NCBI GenBank assembly: GCA_015654715.1
Contig: JAATGK010000274.1
Coordinates: 1 to 5,107, forward strand
Direction: 5' to 3'
DNA length: 5,107 bases
Source of the DNA: Alphaproteobacteria bacterium
GTDB lineage: Bacteria > Pseudomonadota > Alphaproteobacteria > Micropepsales > Micropepsaceae
In this document: positions 1-5,002 of the stretch, piece by piece
How positions within the stretch are numbered: position 1 is the stretch's first letter
Layout: each line of letters begins with the position of its first letter
Notes under the pieces: generated by a model
Told to the model about the DNA's origin: nothing
Database searches by the model: none
What the model saw: the letters and a program-made list of their open reading frames with translations, nothing else
Made by a program: the position numbers and the translations under genes

Positions 1-354
1 ACCCGCATCGAAAAAGGCGCCAAGGCCAATCATCTGACCTATCTCGGCGATGCGCGGGTGGGGCCGGGGGCCAATATCGGCTGCGGCACCATCACCTGCA
101 ATTACGACGGCGTCTTCAAGCACAAAACCGACATCGGGGCGGGCGCCTTCATCGGCTCCGACACCGCGCTGGTGGCGCCGGTCAAGGTCGGCGATGGCGC
201 CATCACGGGCGCGGGCTCGGTGATCACCAAAGATGTCGCTGCCAATGCGCTGGCGGTGACGCGCAGCCCGCAGATCGAAAAAGCCGGCTGGGCCGAAGCC
301 TTTCGCACCCGCAAAAAGGCCGAGAAGGCTGCCAAGGCTGCGAAGAAGCCGTGA
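1..354 (+). CDS. glmU: GlmU, C-terminal acetyltransferase part (5' end outside window)
   Basis: Bifunctional N-acetylglucosamine-1-phosphate uridyltransferase / glucosamine-1-phosphate acetyltransferase, a cytoplasmic enzyme making UDP-GlcNAc for peptidoglycan and lipid A. Only the last 117 residues are present, so the N-terminal uridyltransferase domain lies to the left; E. coli GlmU is 456 residues. The piece is the end of the left-handed beta-helix acetyltransferase domain. It shows HLTYLGDA (His at fragment residue 11, matching the catalytic His of the family), GTITCNYDG (Asn34-Tyr35), Lys40, and [10 protein letters not shown], with the same spacing as in E. coli. The reading frame is open from base 1; the GTG at 58 is an internal codon, not a start. 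The protein ends in a Lys/Ala-rich tail after the conserved PQ-x-GW region. glmS follows on the same strand after 153 bases, so the two form a pathway cluster, though the palindromes between them may separate the transcripts. Confidence 0.97.
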   Translation, partial: TRIEKGAKANHLTYLGDARVGPGANIGCGTITCNYDGVFKHKTDIGAGAFIGSDTALVAPVKVGDGAITGAGSVITKDVAANALAVTRSPQIEKAGWAEAFRTRKKAEKAAKAAKKP

Positions 355-355
355 A

Positions 356-399
356 GCGCTTTCAGGAAAAGTGGGAACCGGTTTTCCGGCTGAAAGCGC
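356..399. repeat. Palindromic intergenic repeat, copy 1, abutting glmU stop
   Basis: Outer arms GCGCTTTCA (356-364) and TGAAAGCGC (391-399) are perfect complements. Inner arms GGAAAA (365-370) and TTTTCC (382-387) continue the stem past a three-base bulge, leaving an 11-base loop. The element begins two bases after the glmU stop codon. The GGAAAAGTGGGAACCGGTTTTCC core is of a type I recall as a dispersed intergenic repeat in Rhizobiales-like genomes (recollection, not searched). No T-run follows, so it is not a classic intrinsic terminator, but it could protect or end the glmU transcript. A related copy lies at 4221-4311. Confidence 0.75.
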
Positions 400-419
400 G
401 ACAATTTATGAATCGAGAG

Positions 420-451
420 CGTTTCATGCGTTTCGCCGAAACCATGAAACG
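420..451. repeat. Second palindromic element in glmU-glmS spacer
   Basis: CGTTTCATG (420-428) pairs with CATGAAACG (443-451), and inside it GTTTC (430-434) pairs with GAAAC (438-442), leaving a GCC loop and a single bulged C at 429. This gives a 14-bp hairpin. The GAGAG before the left arm has no complement after the right arm, so the outer part of the palindrome appears to have decayed. It resembles a second family of dispersed alphaproteobacterial palindromes and sits 20 bases after copy 1. Confidence 0.7.
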
Positions 452-481
452 ATCGCGGCGCACTTTATGCATTTTATCTGC

Positions 482-500
482 TCGGCTAGAGCCGAAGGAG
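482..500 (+). promoter_or_regulatory. glmS leader hairpin next to the Shine-Dalgarno
   Basis: TCGGCT (482-487) and AGCCGA (490-495) form an inverted repeat, realistically a 5-bp stem with a TAGA loop. The right arm runs directly into the strong Shine-Dalgarno AAGGAG (495-500), which is seven bases before the glmS ATG at 508. If this region is transcribed, the hairpin sits at the ribosome landing site; it could equally be a protein-binding site. No glmS ribozyme-like sequence is visible, as expected outside Firmicutes. A regulatory role is inference. Confidence 0.4.
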
Positions 501-507
501 ACAGACC

Positions 508-2337
508 ATGTGCGGCATCGTTGGCATTGCGGGAACCAAGGACGTAGCCGGCGCGATCGTGGATGCGCTGAAGCGGCTGGAATATCGCGGCTATGACTCC
601 GCCGGCATCGCCACCCTGGTTCACGGCAAGATCGACCGCCGCCGGGCGCTGGGCAAGCTGTCGGCGCTGGATGCGGTTCTGAGAGACCGTCCGCTGCCCG
701 GCCATACCGGCATCGGCCACACCCGCTGGGCCACCCATGGCAAGCCGTCGGAGCTGAACGCGCATCCCCACGCCACTGCCAAGGTCGCCATCGTCCATAA
801 CGGCATCATCGAGAATTTCCGCGAACTCAAAGCCGAACTGATCGCCAAGGGCCACAAATTCGAATCCGAGACCGACAGCGAAGTCTGCGCCCATCTCATC
901 AGCGCGTATCTCGACGAGGGTCTGCCGGCGGAACAAGCCGCCAAGACCGCGATCAAGCGCCTCAGCGGCGCGTATGCTCTCGCCATGATCTTTGCCGGCG
1001 AAGAGGGTCTGCTGATCGGCGCCCGCATGGGCTCACCACTCGCGGTCGGTTACGGCGTCGGCGAAGCCTATCTCGGCTCCGACGCCTTTGCGCTCGCTCC
1101 CTTCACCAACCGCGTCTCTTATCTCGACGACGGTGATGTGGTGGTGATCCGCGGGCCTGAAGTGAAGATTTACGACTTGGCCGACCGCCCCGCCAATCGC
1201 GAGATCAAAGTCACCAGCGCCTCGGCCGGTCTGGTCGATAAAGCCGGTTACCGCCACTTCATGGCCAAGGAGATCCACGAGCAGCCGGACGTCATCGGCC
1301 ACACGCTGGCGCATTATCTCAATCCCGATGTGCCTTGCGTGCGCCTCCAGGAGTCGCGTTTGGCCAAGGCGCTGGCCGAAGCCAGCCGTCTCACGCTCTC
1401 GGCCTGCGGGACGGCGTATTACGCCGGTCTGATCGGCAAATACTGGTTCGAGCAACTCGCCCGCTTGCCGGTGGAAATCGATGTCGCCTCGGAGCTGCGC
1501 TACCGTAATCCGGTCTATCCGGACAAAGGCGTGGCCCTCTATATCAGCCAATCGGGCGAGACCGCCGACACGCTGGCGGCGCTGCGCGATGCCAAGGCGC
1601 ACGGTCAGACCACCATCGCCATCGTCAACGTGTCGGAATCGACCATCGCGCGCGAAGCCGACATCGTGCTGCCGACCTTCGCCGGTCCCGAGATCGGCGT
1701 CGCCTCCACCAAAGCCTTCACTTGCCAGCTCTCGGCGCTCGCCCCGCTCGCGATTGCCGCCGCCCGGGCCCGCGGCCATCTCGATGCCGATGGCGAGAAG
1801 AAGCTGTGTGCCGCGCTTTTGGAAGCCCCGCGCCACATTGTCGAGTTCCTCAAACAGGAACCGCGCATCGAGCGCCTCGGCCAAGACATCGCCAAGGCTC
1901 GCGACGTGCTCTATCTCGGCCGCGGCGTGAATTATCCGCTCGCCCTCGAAGGCGCCCTTAAGCTGAAAGAAATCTCCTACATCCATGCCGAAGGCTATGC
2001 TGCCGGCGAGATGAAGCACGGCCCCATCGCGTTGATCGACGAGAACGTGCCGGTGATCGTCATCGCGCCGCACGACGCCCTTTACGAAAAGACCGTCTCC
2101 AACATGCAGGAAGTGATGGCGCGCGGCGGCAAGGTGCTGCTCATTTCCGACAAGGCCGGCATCGCCGCGGCGGGCGCCCAGACCTGGCAAACAACTGAAG
2201 TCCCCACCGCGCCCGCCTTCATCGCGCCGCTGCTCTACGCCGTGCCGGTCCAGCTCCTCGCCTATTACACCGCCATCGCCAAAGGCACCGACGTCGACCA
2301 GCCGAGAAATCTGGCCAAGAGCGTTACGGTCGAGTAG
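508..2337 (+). CDS. glmS: GlmS, glutamine--fructose-6-phosphate aminotransferase (isomerizing)
   Basis: Converts fructose-6-phosphate plus glutamine to glucosamine-6-phosphate plus glutamate, the first committed step to UDP-GlcNAc, in the cytoplasm. It has 609 residues, the same length as E. coli GlmS. The N-terminal class II glutamine amidotransferase domain (about 2-230) has the catalytic Cys2 (MCGIVGIAG), RLEYRGYDSAG at 23-33, HTRWATHG at 71-78, HNGIIENF at 97-104 and TDSEV at 122-126. Two sugar-isomerase (SIS) domains follow. The first holds SACGTAYYAG near 298-307, SQSGETADTL at 348-357 and ASTKAFTCQL at 399-408. The second holds GRGVNYPLALEGALKLKEIS at 471-490 (catalytic Lys/Glu region), EMKHGP at 501-506, and the C-terminal TDVDQPRNLAKSVTVE tail that channels ammonia. 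The start is fixed by Cys2, which must be exposed after Met removal, and by AAGGAG seven bases upstream. No key residue is missing. It follows glmU on the same strand and is probably essential. Confidence 0.99.
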   Translation: MCGIVGIAGTKDVAGAIVDALKRLEYRGYDSAGIATLVHGKIDRRRALGKLSALDAVLRDRPLPGHTGIGHTRWATHGKPSELNAHPHATAKVAIVHNGIIENFRELKAELIAKGHKFESETDSEVCAHLISAYLDEGLPAEQAAKTAIKRLSGAYALAMIFAGEEGLLIGARMGSPLAVGYGVGEAYLGSDAFALAPFTNRVSYLDDGDVVVIRGPEVKIYDLADRPANREIKVTSASAGLVDKAGYRHFMAKEIHEQPDVIGHTLAHYLNPDVPCVRLQESRLAKALAEASRLTLSACGTAYYAGLIGKYWFEQLARLPVEIDVASELRYRNPVYPDKGVALYISQSGETADTLAALRDAKAHGQTTIAIVNVSESTIAREADIVLPTFAGPEIGVASTKAFTCQLSALAPLAIAAARARGHLDADGEKKLCAALLEAPRHIVEFLKQEPRIERLGQDIAKARDVLYLGRGVNYPLALEGALKLKEISYIHAEGYAAGEMKHGPIALIDENVPVIVIAPHDALYEKTVSNMQEVMARGGKVLLISDKAGIAAAGAQTWQTTEVPTAPAFIAPLLYAVPVQLLAYYTAIAKGTDVDQPRNLAKSVTVE

Positions 2338-2367
2338 GGCGTCCCGCCGCCGATTGTGCTAATCTCA

Positions 2368-2412
2368 CCGCGCGATTTTGCGCGGGGGCGACATGCGCGC
2401 GGATTTTTTTTT
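2368..2412 (+). terminator. Terminator-like stem and T9 tract overlapping the next gene's start
   Basis: CCGCGCG (2368-2374) pairs with CGCGCGG (2396-2402), followed by A and then nine T's (2404-2412). A GC stem plus T-run is the form of an intrinsic terminator and lies 31 bases after the glmS stop. The 21-base loop is long, and a competing hairpin uses the same left arm: CCGCGC (2368-2373) with GCGCGG (2380-2385), loop GATTTT. The right arm and T-tract are also the first codons of the predicted lipoprotein gene starting at 2393, so the site could be a terminator, an attenuator or chance. Confidence 0.45.
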
Positions 2413-2986
2413 GGCCGTTGTCATACTGCTGTCGGCTGGCGGCTGCACCTCCAATGAGGCGTACCCGAAGGCTTGGTCGGCCCCTGTCGGTGGCGGTTGC
2501 GCAGCACTTTCCGGCATCTATTCCGACTTCGGCGAAGAAGCGTCACCGCCCATCGCAAACTACAGGCCGCGATTGGCGCCACGGTTCTTCGCGAGGTTAG
2601 ATGTCGATGTTGAACGGTCCAAGGTCCTGGACCGTGCCGATCACGTCGTCTTGACGTATCGCAGCGACGGCGTGTTATTGGTCGACGTGCGTCAGGCAGA
2701 CGCCTCGCTGATGACGGCACAATTCTCGGAAAAGGGGAAAACGCTGAAATGCACGCGCGAAGGCGCCTTCATTTCGGGTTATGCTGGTTGGGCTCGGGGT
2801 GCGGGTAATCCTCTGGTGGGCCGCGAGCACAACAACGACACGCTGATGTCGGCGTCTGATGGTTCGCTTCTCATCAAGTATAACGGCGGCGGCACCGGGT
2901 TGATCTTCGGGGTTTACCCCATGTCGGTGTCGCGCGATTCCTGGTTCCGCTGGCCGCGGATCGATACGCCGCCCAAATCGCCGTGA
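2393..2986 (+). CDS. Predicted lipoprotein of unknown function
   Basis: A 197-residue protein with a short signal: an Arg at 2, a hydrophobic stretch from about 5 to 13, then SAGGC with the putative lipidated Cys at 18. The lipobox is imperfect because Ala rather than Leu is at -3. Residue +2 is Thr, not Asp, which by the usual Lol rule would favour the outer membrane. The mature part has Cys36 and Cys120, a possible disulfide, and CAALSGIYSDFGE at 36-48, which recalls the C-x-x-LSG-x-Y-x-x-x-GE opening of other uncharacterised proteobacterial lipoproteins (recollection only). The C-terminal half is Gly/Ser-rich and has no motif I recognise. ATG 2393 is chosen; an in-frame TTG at 2378 would add five residues. 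Ribosome binding is weak (GGGG at 2385-2388). Codons are less GC-rich than in glmS, suggesting weaker selection. It is 55 bases after glmS, on the same strand, behind a terminator-like structure. Confidence 0.65.
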   Translation: MRADFFLAVVILLSAGGCTSNEAYPKAWSAPVGGGCAALSGIYSDFGEEASPPIANYRPRLAPRFFARLDVDVERSKVLDRADHVVLTYRSDGVLLVDVRQADASLMTAQFSEKGKTLKCTREGAFISGYAGWARGAGNPLVGREHNNDTLMSASDGSLLIKYNGGGTGLIFGVYPMSVSRDSWFRWPRIDTPPKSP

Positions 2987-3105
2987 TATGACGCTGCGGC
3001 TTCCCACCTTTGAACCTGAGGTATTGGGACAGTTGGAATTTGGTAACCCTATGCGCGATGTCTGCACACGCTCTTGCAAATCACCCGCATGAAGCCGTCG
3101 CAGCG

Positions 3106-3120
3106 GCAGCGGGCGGCTGC
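3106..3120. repeat. Small hairpin in the convergent spacer
   Basis: GCAGC (3106-3110) and GCTGC (3116-3120) form a 5-bp stem with a five-base loop. A longer alternative pairs AGCCGTC (3093-3099) with GGCGGCT (3112-3118), including one G-U pair. It lies immediately after the stop of the minus-strand membrane gene, inside the 133-base spacer between two converging genes. There is no T-run on either side, so a terminator role is only possible. Nothing else stands out in 2987-3119. Confidence 0.3.
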
Positions 3121-3803
3121 TATTTCAGCCGCACCAGCCTGATGCCGACAAAGAACAGCCATGCCATGATCGCCAGCGCGTTGCCGTAGATCAGCGGCGC
3201 CAATCCGCTCGGGGCTGCGATGCCGGAGAGGCCGGCGAGAATGGCGAGGGCCGCGGTCAGTTTGTTGAACACGCCGCGCAACATGACGAAGCCGGTCACC
3301 AGCACGCCGATGGCCAGTGTCGCGATGGCGTAAACCGGTTCGAGCGGCGAAGTGATGATGGCGGAACCATAGTCGGCCGCCGCAACAAGACTGGCGCGCG
3401 CTGCGGGTTCGGTGGTGGTCGCGTATTGTCCGTACAGCGTCAGGATCGAGCCGATATGCGTCCAGGTGACGGCAAGGTCGAGCGCGATGAAGAGGCCGAC
3501 GAACGCCACCGCAAAGGCCATCGCACTGCGATTGAGATGCTTGAGGGCCTGGAACAGCGCGAGGGCTACCGGCACGTACAACAAGTCGGTTGCGACCGAA
3601 AGGGCGAGGATTTGCCACCAGACCGTGGTCTTGCCGGGAAGGTAATGGAACCACGCCAGGCCGCTTTGCGGCGGCGGGCCGACTTTCGTGTAAAGCAGGA
3701 TTATGCCGACATAACCGGCCACTAGCAGCAACGCCGCGACCGCACCGACGCGATACCACGACGTTTGAATAGTGCTCTGTGGCGTTGCGTTGTCGTCCCC
3801 CAT
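3120..3803 (-). CDS. Predicted six-helix integral membrane protein, unknown function
   Basis: A 227-residue hydrophobic protein. Likely membrane helices are at about 18-38, 64-87, 93-114, 154-175, 183-198 and 203-222. There is a short polar N-terminus, a periplasmic or cytoplasmic loop at about 39-63 (GPPPQSGLAWFHYLPGK) and a longer one at about 116-150, and a basic end (RLVRLK). The TDLLYVPVALALFQALKHLN segment at 72-91 recalls the DUF4386 type of small multipass proteins, but I am not certain of that family. There are no transporter or enzyme motifs. Start choice: ATG at 3803 is preceded by GGGGAG with a six-base spacer on the minus strand, an excellent Shine-Dalgarno; an in-frame ATG at 3818 would add five residues but its GAAGG is only one base away. 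The gene converges with the lipoprotein gene and is separated from dps by over 500 bases, so it is probably its own transcript. Confidence 0.78.
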   Translation of the reverse strand: MGDDNATPQSTIQTSWYRVGAVAALLLVAGYVGIILLYTKVGPPPQSGLAWFHYLPGKTTVWWQILALSVATDLLYVPVALALFQALKHLNRSAMAFAVAFVGLFIALDLAVTWTHIGSILTLYGQYATTTEPAARASLVAAADYGSAIITSPLEPVYAIATLAIGVLVTGFVMLRGVFNKLTAALAILAGLSGIAAPSGLAPLIYGNALAIMAWLFFVGIRLVRLK

Positions 3804-3855
3804 GATCGTCTCCCCCATGCCTTCGGTGCGGAACCAGACGAACGCACGCTAACAC

Positions 3856-3877
3856 GGAAAAACGTTTTCCTATTATG
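3856..3877 (-). promoter_or_regulatory. Candidate -10 and operator-like palindrome upstream of membrane gene
   Basis: On the minus strand CATAAT (3877-3872) resembles a -10 hexamer. Directly downstream lies GGAAAAACGTTTTCC on the plus strand (3856-3870), with 6-bp arms GGAAAA/TTTTCC around ACG. The palindrome would cover the transcription start, about 53-67 bases before the ATG at 3803. No convincing -35 box is seen, so the promoter call is weak; the palindrome itself is certain. Confidence 0.35.
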
Positions 3878-4187
3878 TTTTTTGCCGCTGCGCGTGCGTG
3901 CGAAGAGCGCAATCATTACCGCAGCCGATGGAACGTTCATCGTCGCCGACTTCTTGAATGGCGAGTTTGGGATCGCTACGAAATCGTGGTTTGTCCGTGC
4001 GCGGTACCGAATCCGACGGCCCGCTGTCGCCACCGGATTTGGGGGAAGGTCGGGAGCCTGCCGCTTATGCCGCGGCGCCCCGGAAAACCGCGACCTGCCG
4101 TCGGCCTGCGCGGTCCGGAACGGAGAGTACCGGATGCCGCGGAAAAATATTTGTAACGCGTACGTTTTTGCATCGTCTGGCAATGCC
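3878..4187. other. Non-coding stretch between the membrane gene and dps
   Basis: With its flanks this is a gap of about 520 bases (3804-4323), long for this compact window. Open frames cross it on both strands, but they are Arg/Pro/Cys-rich, lack good ribosome sites and have no recognisable family, so I do not call a gene. One frame on the plus strand (3909-3983) reads AIITAADGTFIVADFLNGEF, which loosely looks like a beta-propeller (NHL/SMP-30-like) blade, raising the possibility of a decayed gene. A short perfect palindrome CTGGCAATGCCAG is at 4177-4189. The section from 4040 to 4140 is rich in short CCGCGG and CCGG motifs. No RNA gene is recognisable. Confidence 0.4.
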
Positions 4188-4219
4188 AGCAGGGCGCCGC
4201 CGTTGGGCAGCGCCCTGCT
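4188..4219. terminator. Strong 10-bp hairpin downstream of dps
   Basis: AGCAGGGCGC (4188-4197) and GCGCCCTGCT (4210-4219) are perfect complements around a 12-base loop. On the minus strand it comes about 105 bases after the dps stop and directly after the palindromic repeat copy 2. No T-run follows on the minus strand immediately, although GCAAAAACG and later TTTTTCC occur some 20-45 bases on. It could terminate or stabilise the dps transcript, or be another repeat element. The function is inferred. Confidence 0.4.
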
Positions 4220-4220
4220 A

Positions 4221-4311
4221 GAGCGTTTTCAGGAAAGGTGCCCGCGCGCGTTGCGCGCAATTTATGGTCGGGCGTATAAAGCACGCCGGATGGTTTTCCG
4301 TCCGAAAACGC
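4221..4311. repeat. Palindromic intergenic repeat, copy 2, with enlarged core
   Basis: The outer arms GCGTTTTC (4223-4230) and GAAAACGC (4304-4311) are perfect, with inner arms GGAAA (4232-4236) and TTTCC (4295-4299). This is the same plan as copy 1 at 356-399. Instead of an 11-base loop, the core here is about 58 bases and carries two further hairpins: GCGCGC-GTT-GCGCGC (4244-4258) and GGCGT-ATAAAGC-ACGCC (4271-4287). It also contains CAATTTATG (4258-4266), which occurs just outside copy 1 at 402-410. It starts 12 bases beyond the dps stop codon, so it may help end or protect dps mRNA. Confidence 0.65.
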
Positions 4312-4323
4312 GCCAGGATAAGT

Positions 4324-4815
4324 CTATTCCAGCATGCTGCGCAGCATCCACGCGGTCTTTTCGTGGAGCTGGATGCGCTGGGTGAGCAGATCGGCGGTGG
4401 CTTCGTCGCCCGCCTTGTCGGCCAGCGGGAAGATCTTGCGGGCGGTGCGCACGACGGTTTCCTGACCCTTGACGAGATCGGCGATCATGTCCTCGGCGCC
4501 CGGCACCTTTTCGCTTTCCTCGACGCTCGACAGCTTGCCGAACGCCTTGTAGCTGCCCGGTGCATAAATGCCCAAGGCGCGGATGCGCTCGGCGATCAAA
4601 TCCACAGCCAGCGCCAGCTCGGTGTACTGCGCCTCGAACATCAGATGCAGGGTGTTGAACATCGGGCCGGTGACGTTCCAGTGATAGTTGTGGGTCTTGA
4701 GATAGAGCGTGTAGGAATCCGCGAGCAGGTGCGACAAGCCTTCTGCGATTGCTTTGCGTTCCTTCTCGCCGATCCCGATGTCCATCACGGGGCCGTTGAT
4801 TTCTTTTTTCGCCAT
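4324..4815 (-). CDS. dps: Dps, DNA-protecting ferritin-like protein
   Basis: Dps forms a 12-subunit cage that oxidises Fe(II) with hydrogen peroxide, stores the iron and shields DNA during stress or starvation. The protein has 163 residues, normal for the family. It is a single four-helix bundle with both Dps signatures: [17 protein letters not shown] at 45-61 and [16 protein letters not shown] at 71-86. The inter-subunit ferroxidase ligands His45, His57, Glu61, Asp72 and Glu76 have the same spacing as His51, His63, Asp67, Asp78 and Glu82 of E. coli Dps; the third is Glu instead of Asp. The N-terminus is short (MAKKEINGP) with two Lys, so DNA binding through a long basic tail is less certain. 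Start ATG 4815 is preferred because AAAGGGA (4829-4823) lies eight bases upstream; the frame stays open to 4929 but that extension is not Dps-like. It is divergent from rpiA. Confidence 0.96.
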   Translation of the reverse strand: MAKKEINGPVMDIGIGEKERKAIAEGLSHLLADSYTLYLKTHNYHWNVTGPMFNTLHLMFEAQYTELALAVDLIAERIRALGIYAPGSYKAFGKLSSVEESEKVPGAEDMIADLVKGQETVVRTARKIFPLADKAGDEATADLLTQRIQLHEKTAWMLRSMLE

Positions 4816-4838
4816 TGTTCGATCCCTTTGTGTGTGTG

Positions 4839-4853
4839 TTCGGCCGAGCCGAA
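4839..4853 (-). promoter_or_regulatory. Inverted repeat in the dps leader
   Basis: TTCGGC (4839-4844) and GCCGAA (4848-4853) are perfect arms around CGA. On the minus strand the repeat is 23 bases before the dps ATG, followed by a (CA)5 tract and then the Shine-Dalgarno. It could be an mRNA hairpin or an operator. The TCGGC...GCCGAA plan is shared with the repeat before glmS at 482-496. Function unproven. Confidence 0.35.
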
Positions 4854-4880
4854 ACCCGTTCGGTGCCGTCCGACAGTCAT

Positions 4881-4915
4881 TTTGAAGCTGTTTGGAACGG
4901 TTTGAAAGTCCAAAC
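4881..4915. promoter_or_regulatory. Phased TTTGRA repeats and inverted repeat, dps-rpiA control region
   Basis: Three consecutive 10-base units begin TTTGAA (4881), TTTGGA (4891) and TTTGAA (4901), placing the same motif on one face of the helix. Overlapping them, GTTTGGA (4890-4896) and TCCAAAC (4909-4915) form a perfect 7-bp inverted repeat with a 12-base spacer. The site lies 66 to 100 bases before the dps start and about 90 bases before the rpiA start, as expected for a regulator binding site in a divergent promoter. It does not fit the OxyR ATAG/CTAT spacing. On the minus strand TTGGAC (4913-4908) could be a -35 box, but the matching -10 (CAGCTT) is poor. Confidence 0.45.
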
Positions 4916-5002
4916 TGCGACGCGCACAAGCTGCCGCAGGCCGCGCGGATCGATAGCGATATGTCTGGACGAACGCGCCGGGATCGGGTTCATTCCGTCG
5001 CC

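Noticed and set aside
355..507. glmS ribozyme or riboswitch in the glmS leader
   Set aside because: The spacer is filled by dispersed palindromes and shows nothing like the glmS ribozyme, which is known from Firmicutes and relatives.
424..936. Minus-strand open frame across the glmS start and leader
   Set aside because: Antisense to the amidotransferase domain of glmS, with no recognisable domain; explained by codon bias.
1033..2190. 385-residue minus-strand open frame opposite glmS
   Set aside because: It lies antisense to the fully conserved glmS and its Gly/Arg/His/Asp-rich composition is the usual mirror of a GC-rich gene; there is no ribosome site or family.
3049..3912. 287-residue minus-strand frame overlapping the membrane gene
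   Set aside because: Longer than the chosen gene but Arg/His-rich throughout, without membrane helices or a good ribosome site; the alternative frame has clear hydrophobic helices and a strong Shine-Dalgarno.
3765..4385. 206-residue plus-strand frame across the long spacer
   Set aside because: It overlaps the membrane-gene start and the 3' end of dps, runs through palindromic repeats and has no family; only a short part is coding-like and is reported separately.
4829..4839. (GT)n microsatellite as a phase-variation tract before dps
   Set aside because: Only about five dinucleotide units and outside the coding region; too short to claim variation.
4264..4905. 213-residue plus-strand frame opposite dps
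   Set aside because: Antisense to dps, whose ferroxidase motifs are intact; its composition is a mirror effect.
4816..4929. 38-residue N-terminal extension of Dps
   Set aside because: The extension is unlike Dps and includes the leader repeat and CA tract; ATG 4815 has a well-placed AAAGGGA Shine-Dalgarno.
4816..5002. OxyR site in front of dps
   Set aside because: The ATAG-N7-CTAT spacing expected for OxyR is not present; the repeats seen are TTTGRA-based.
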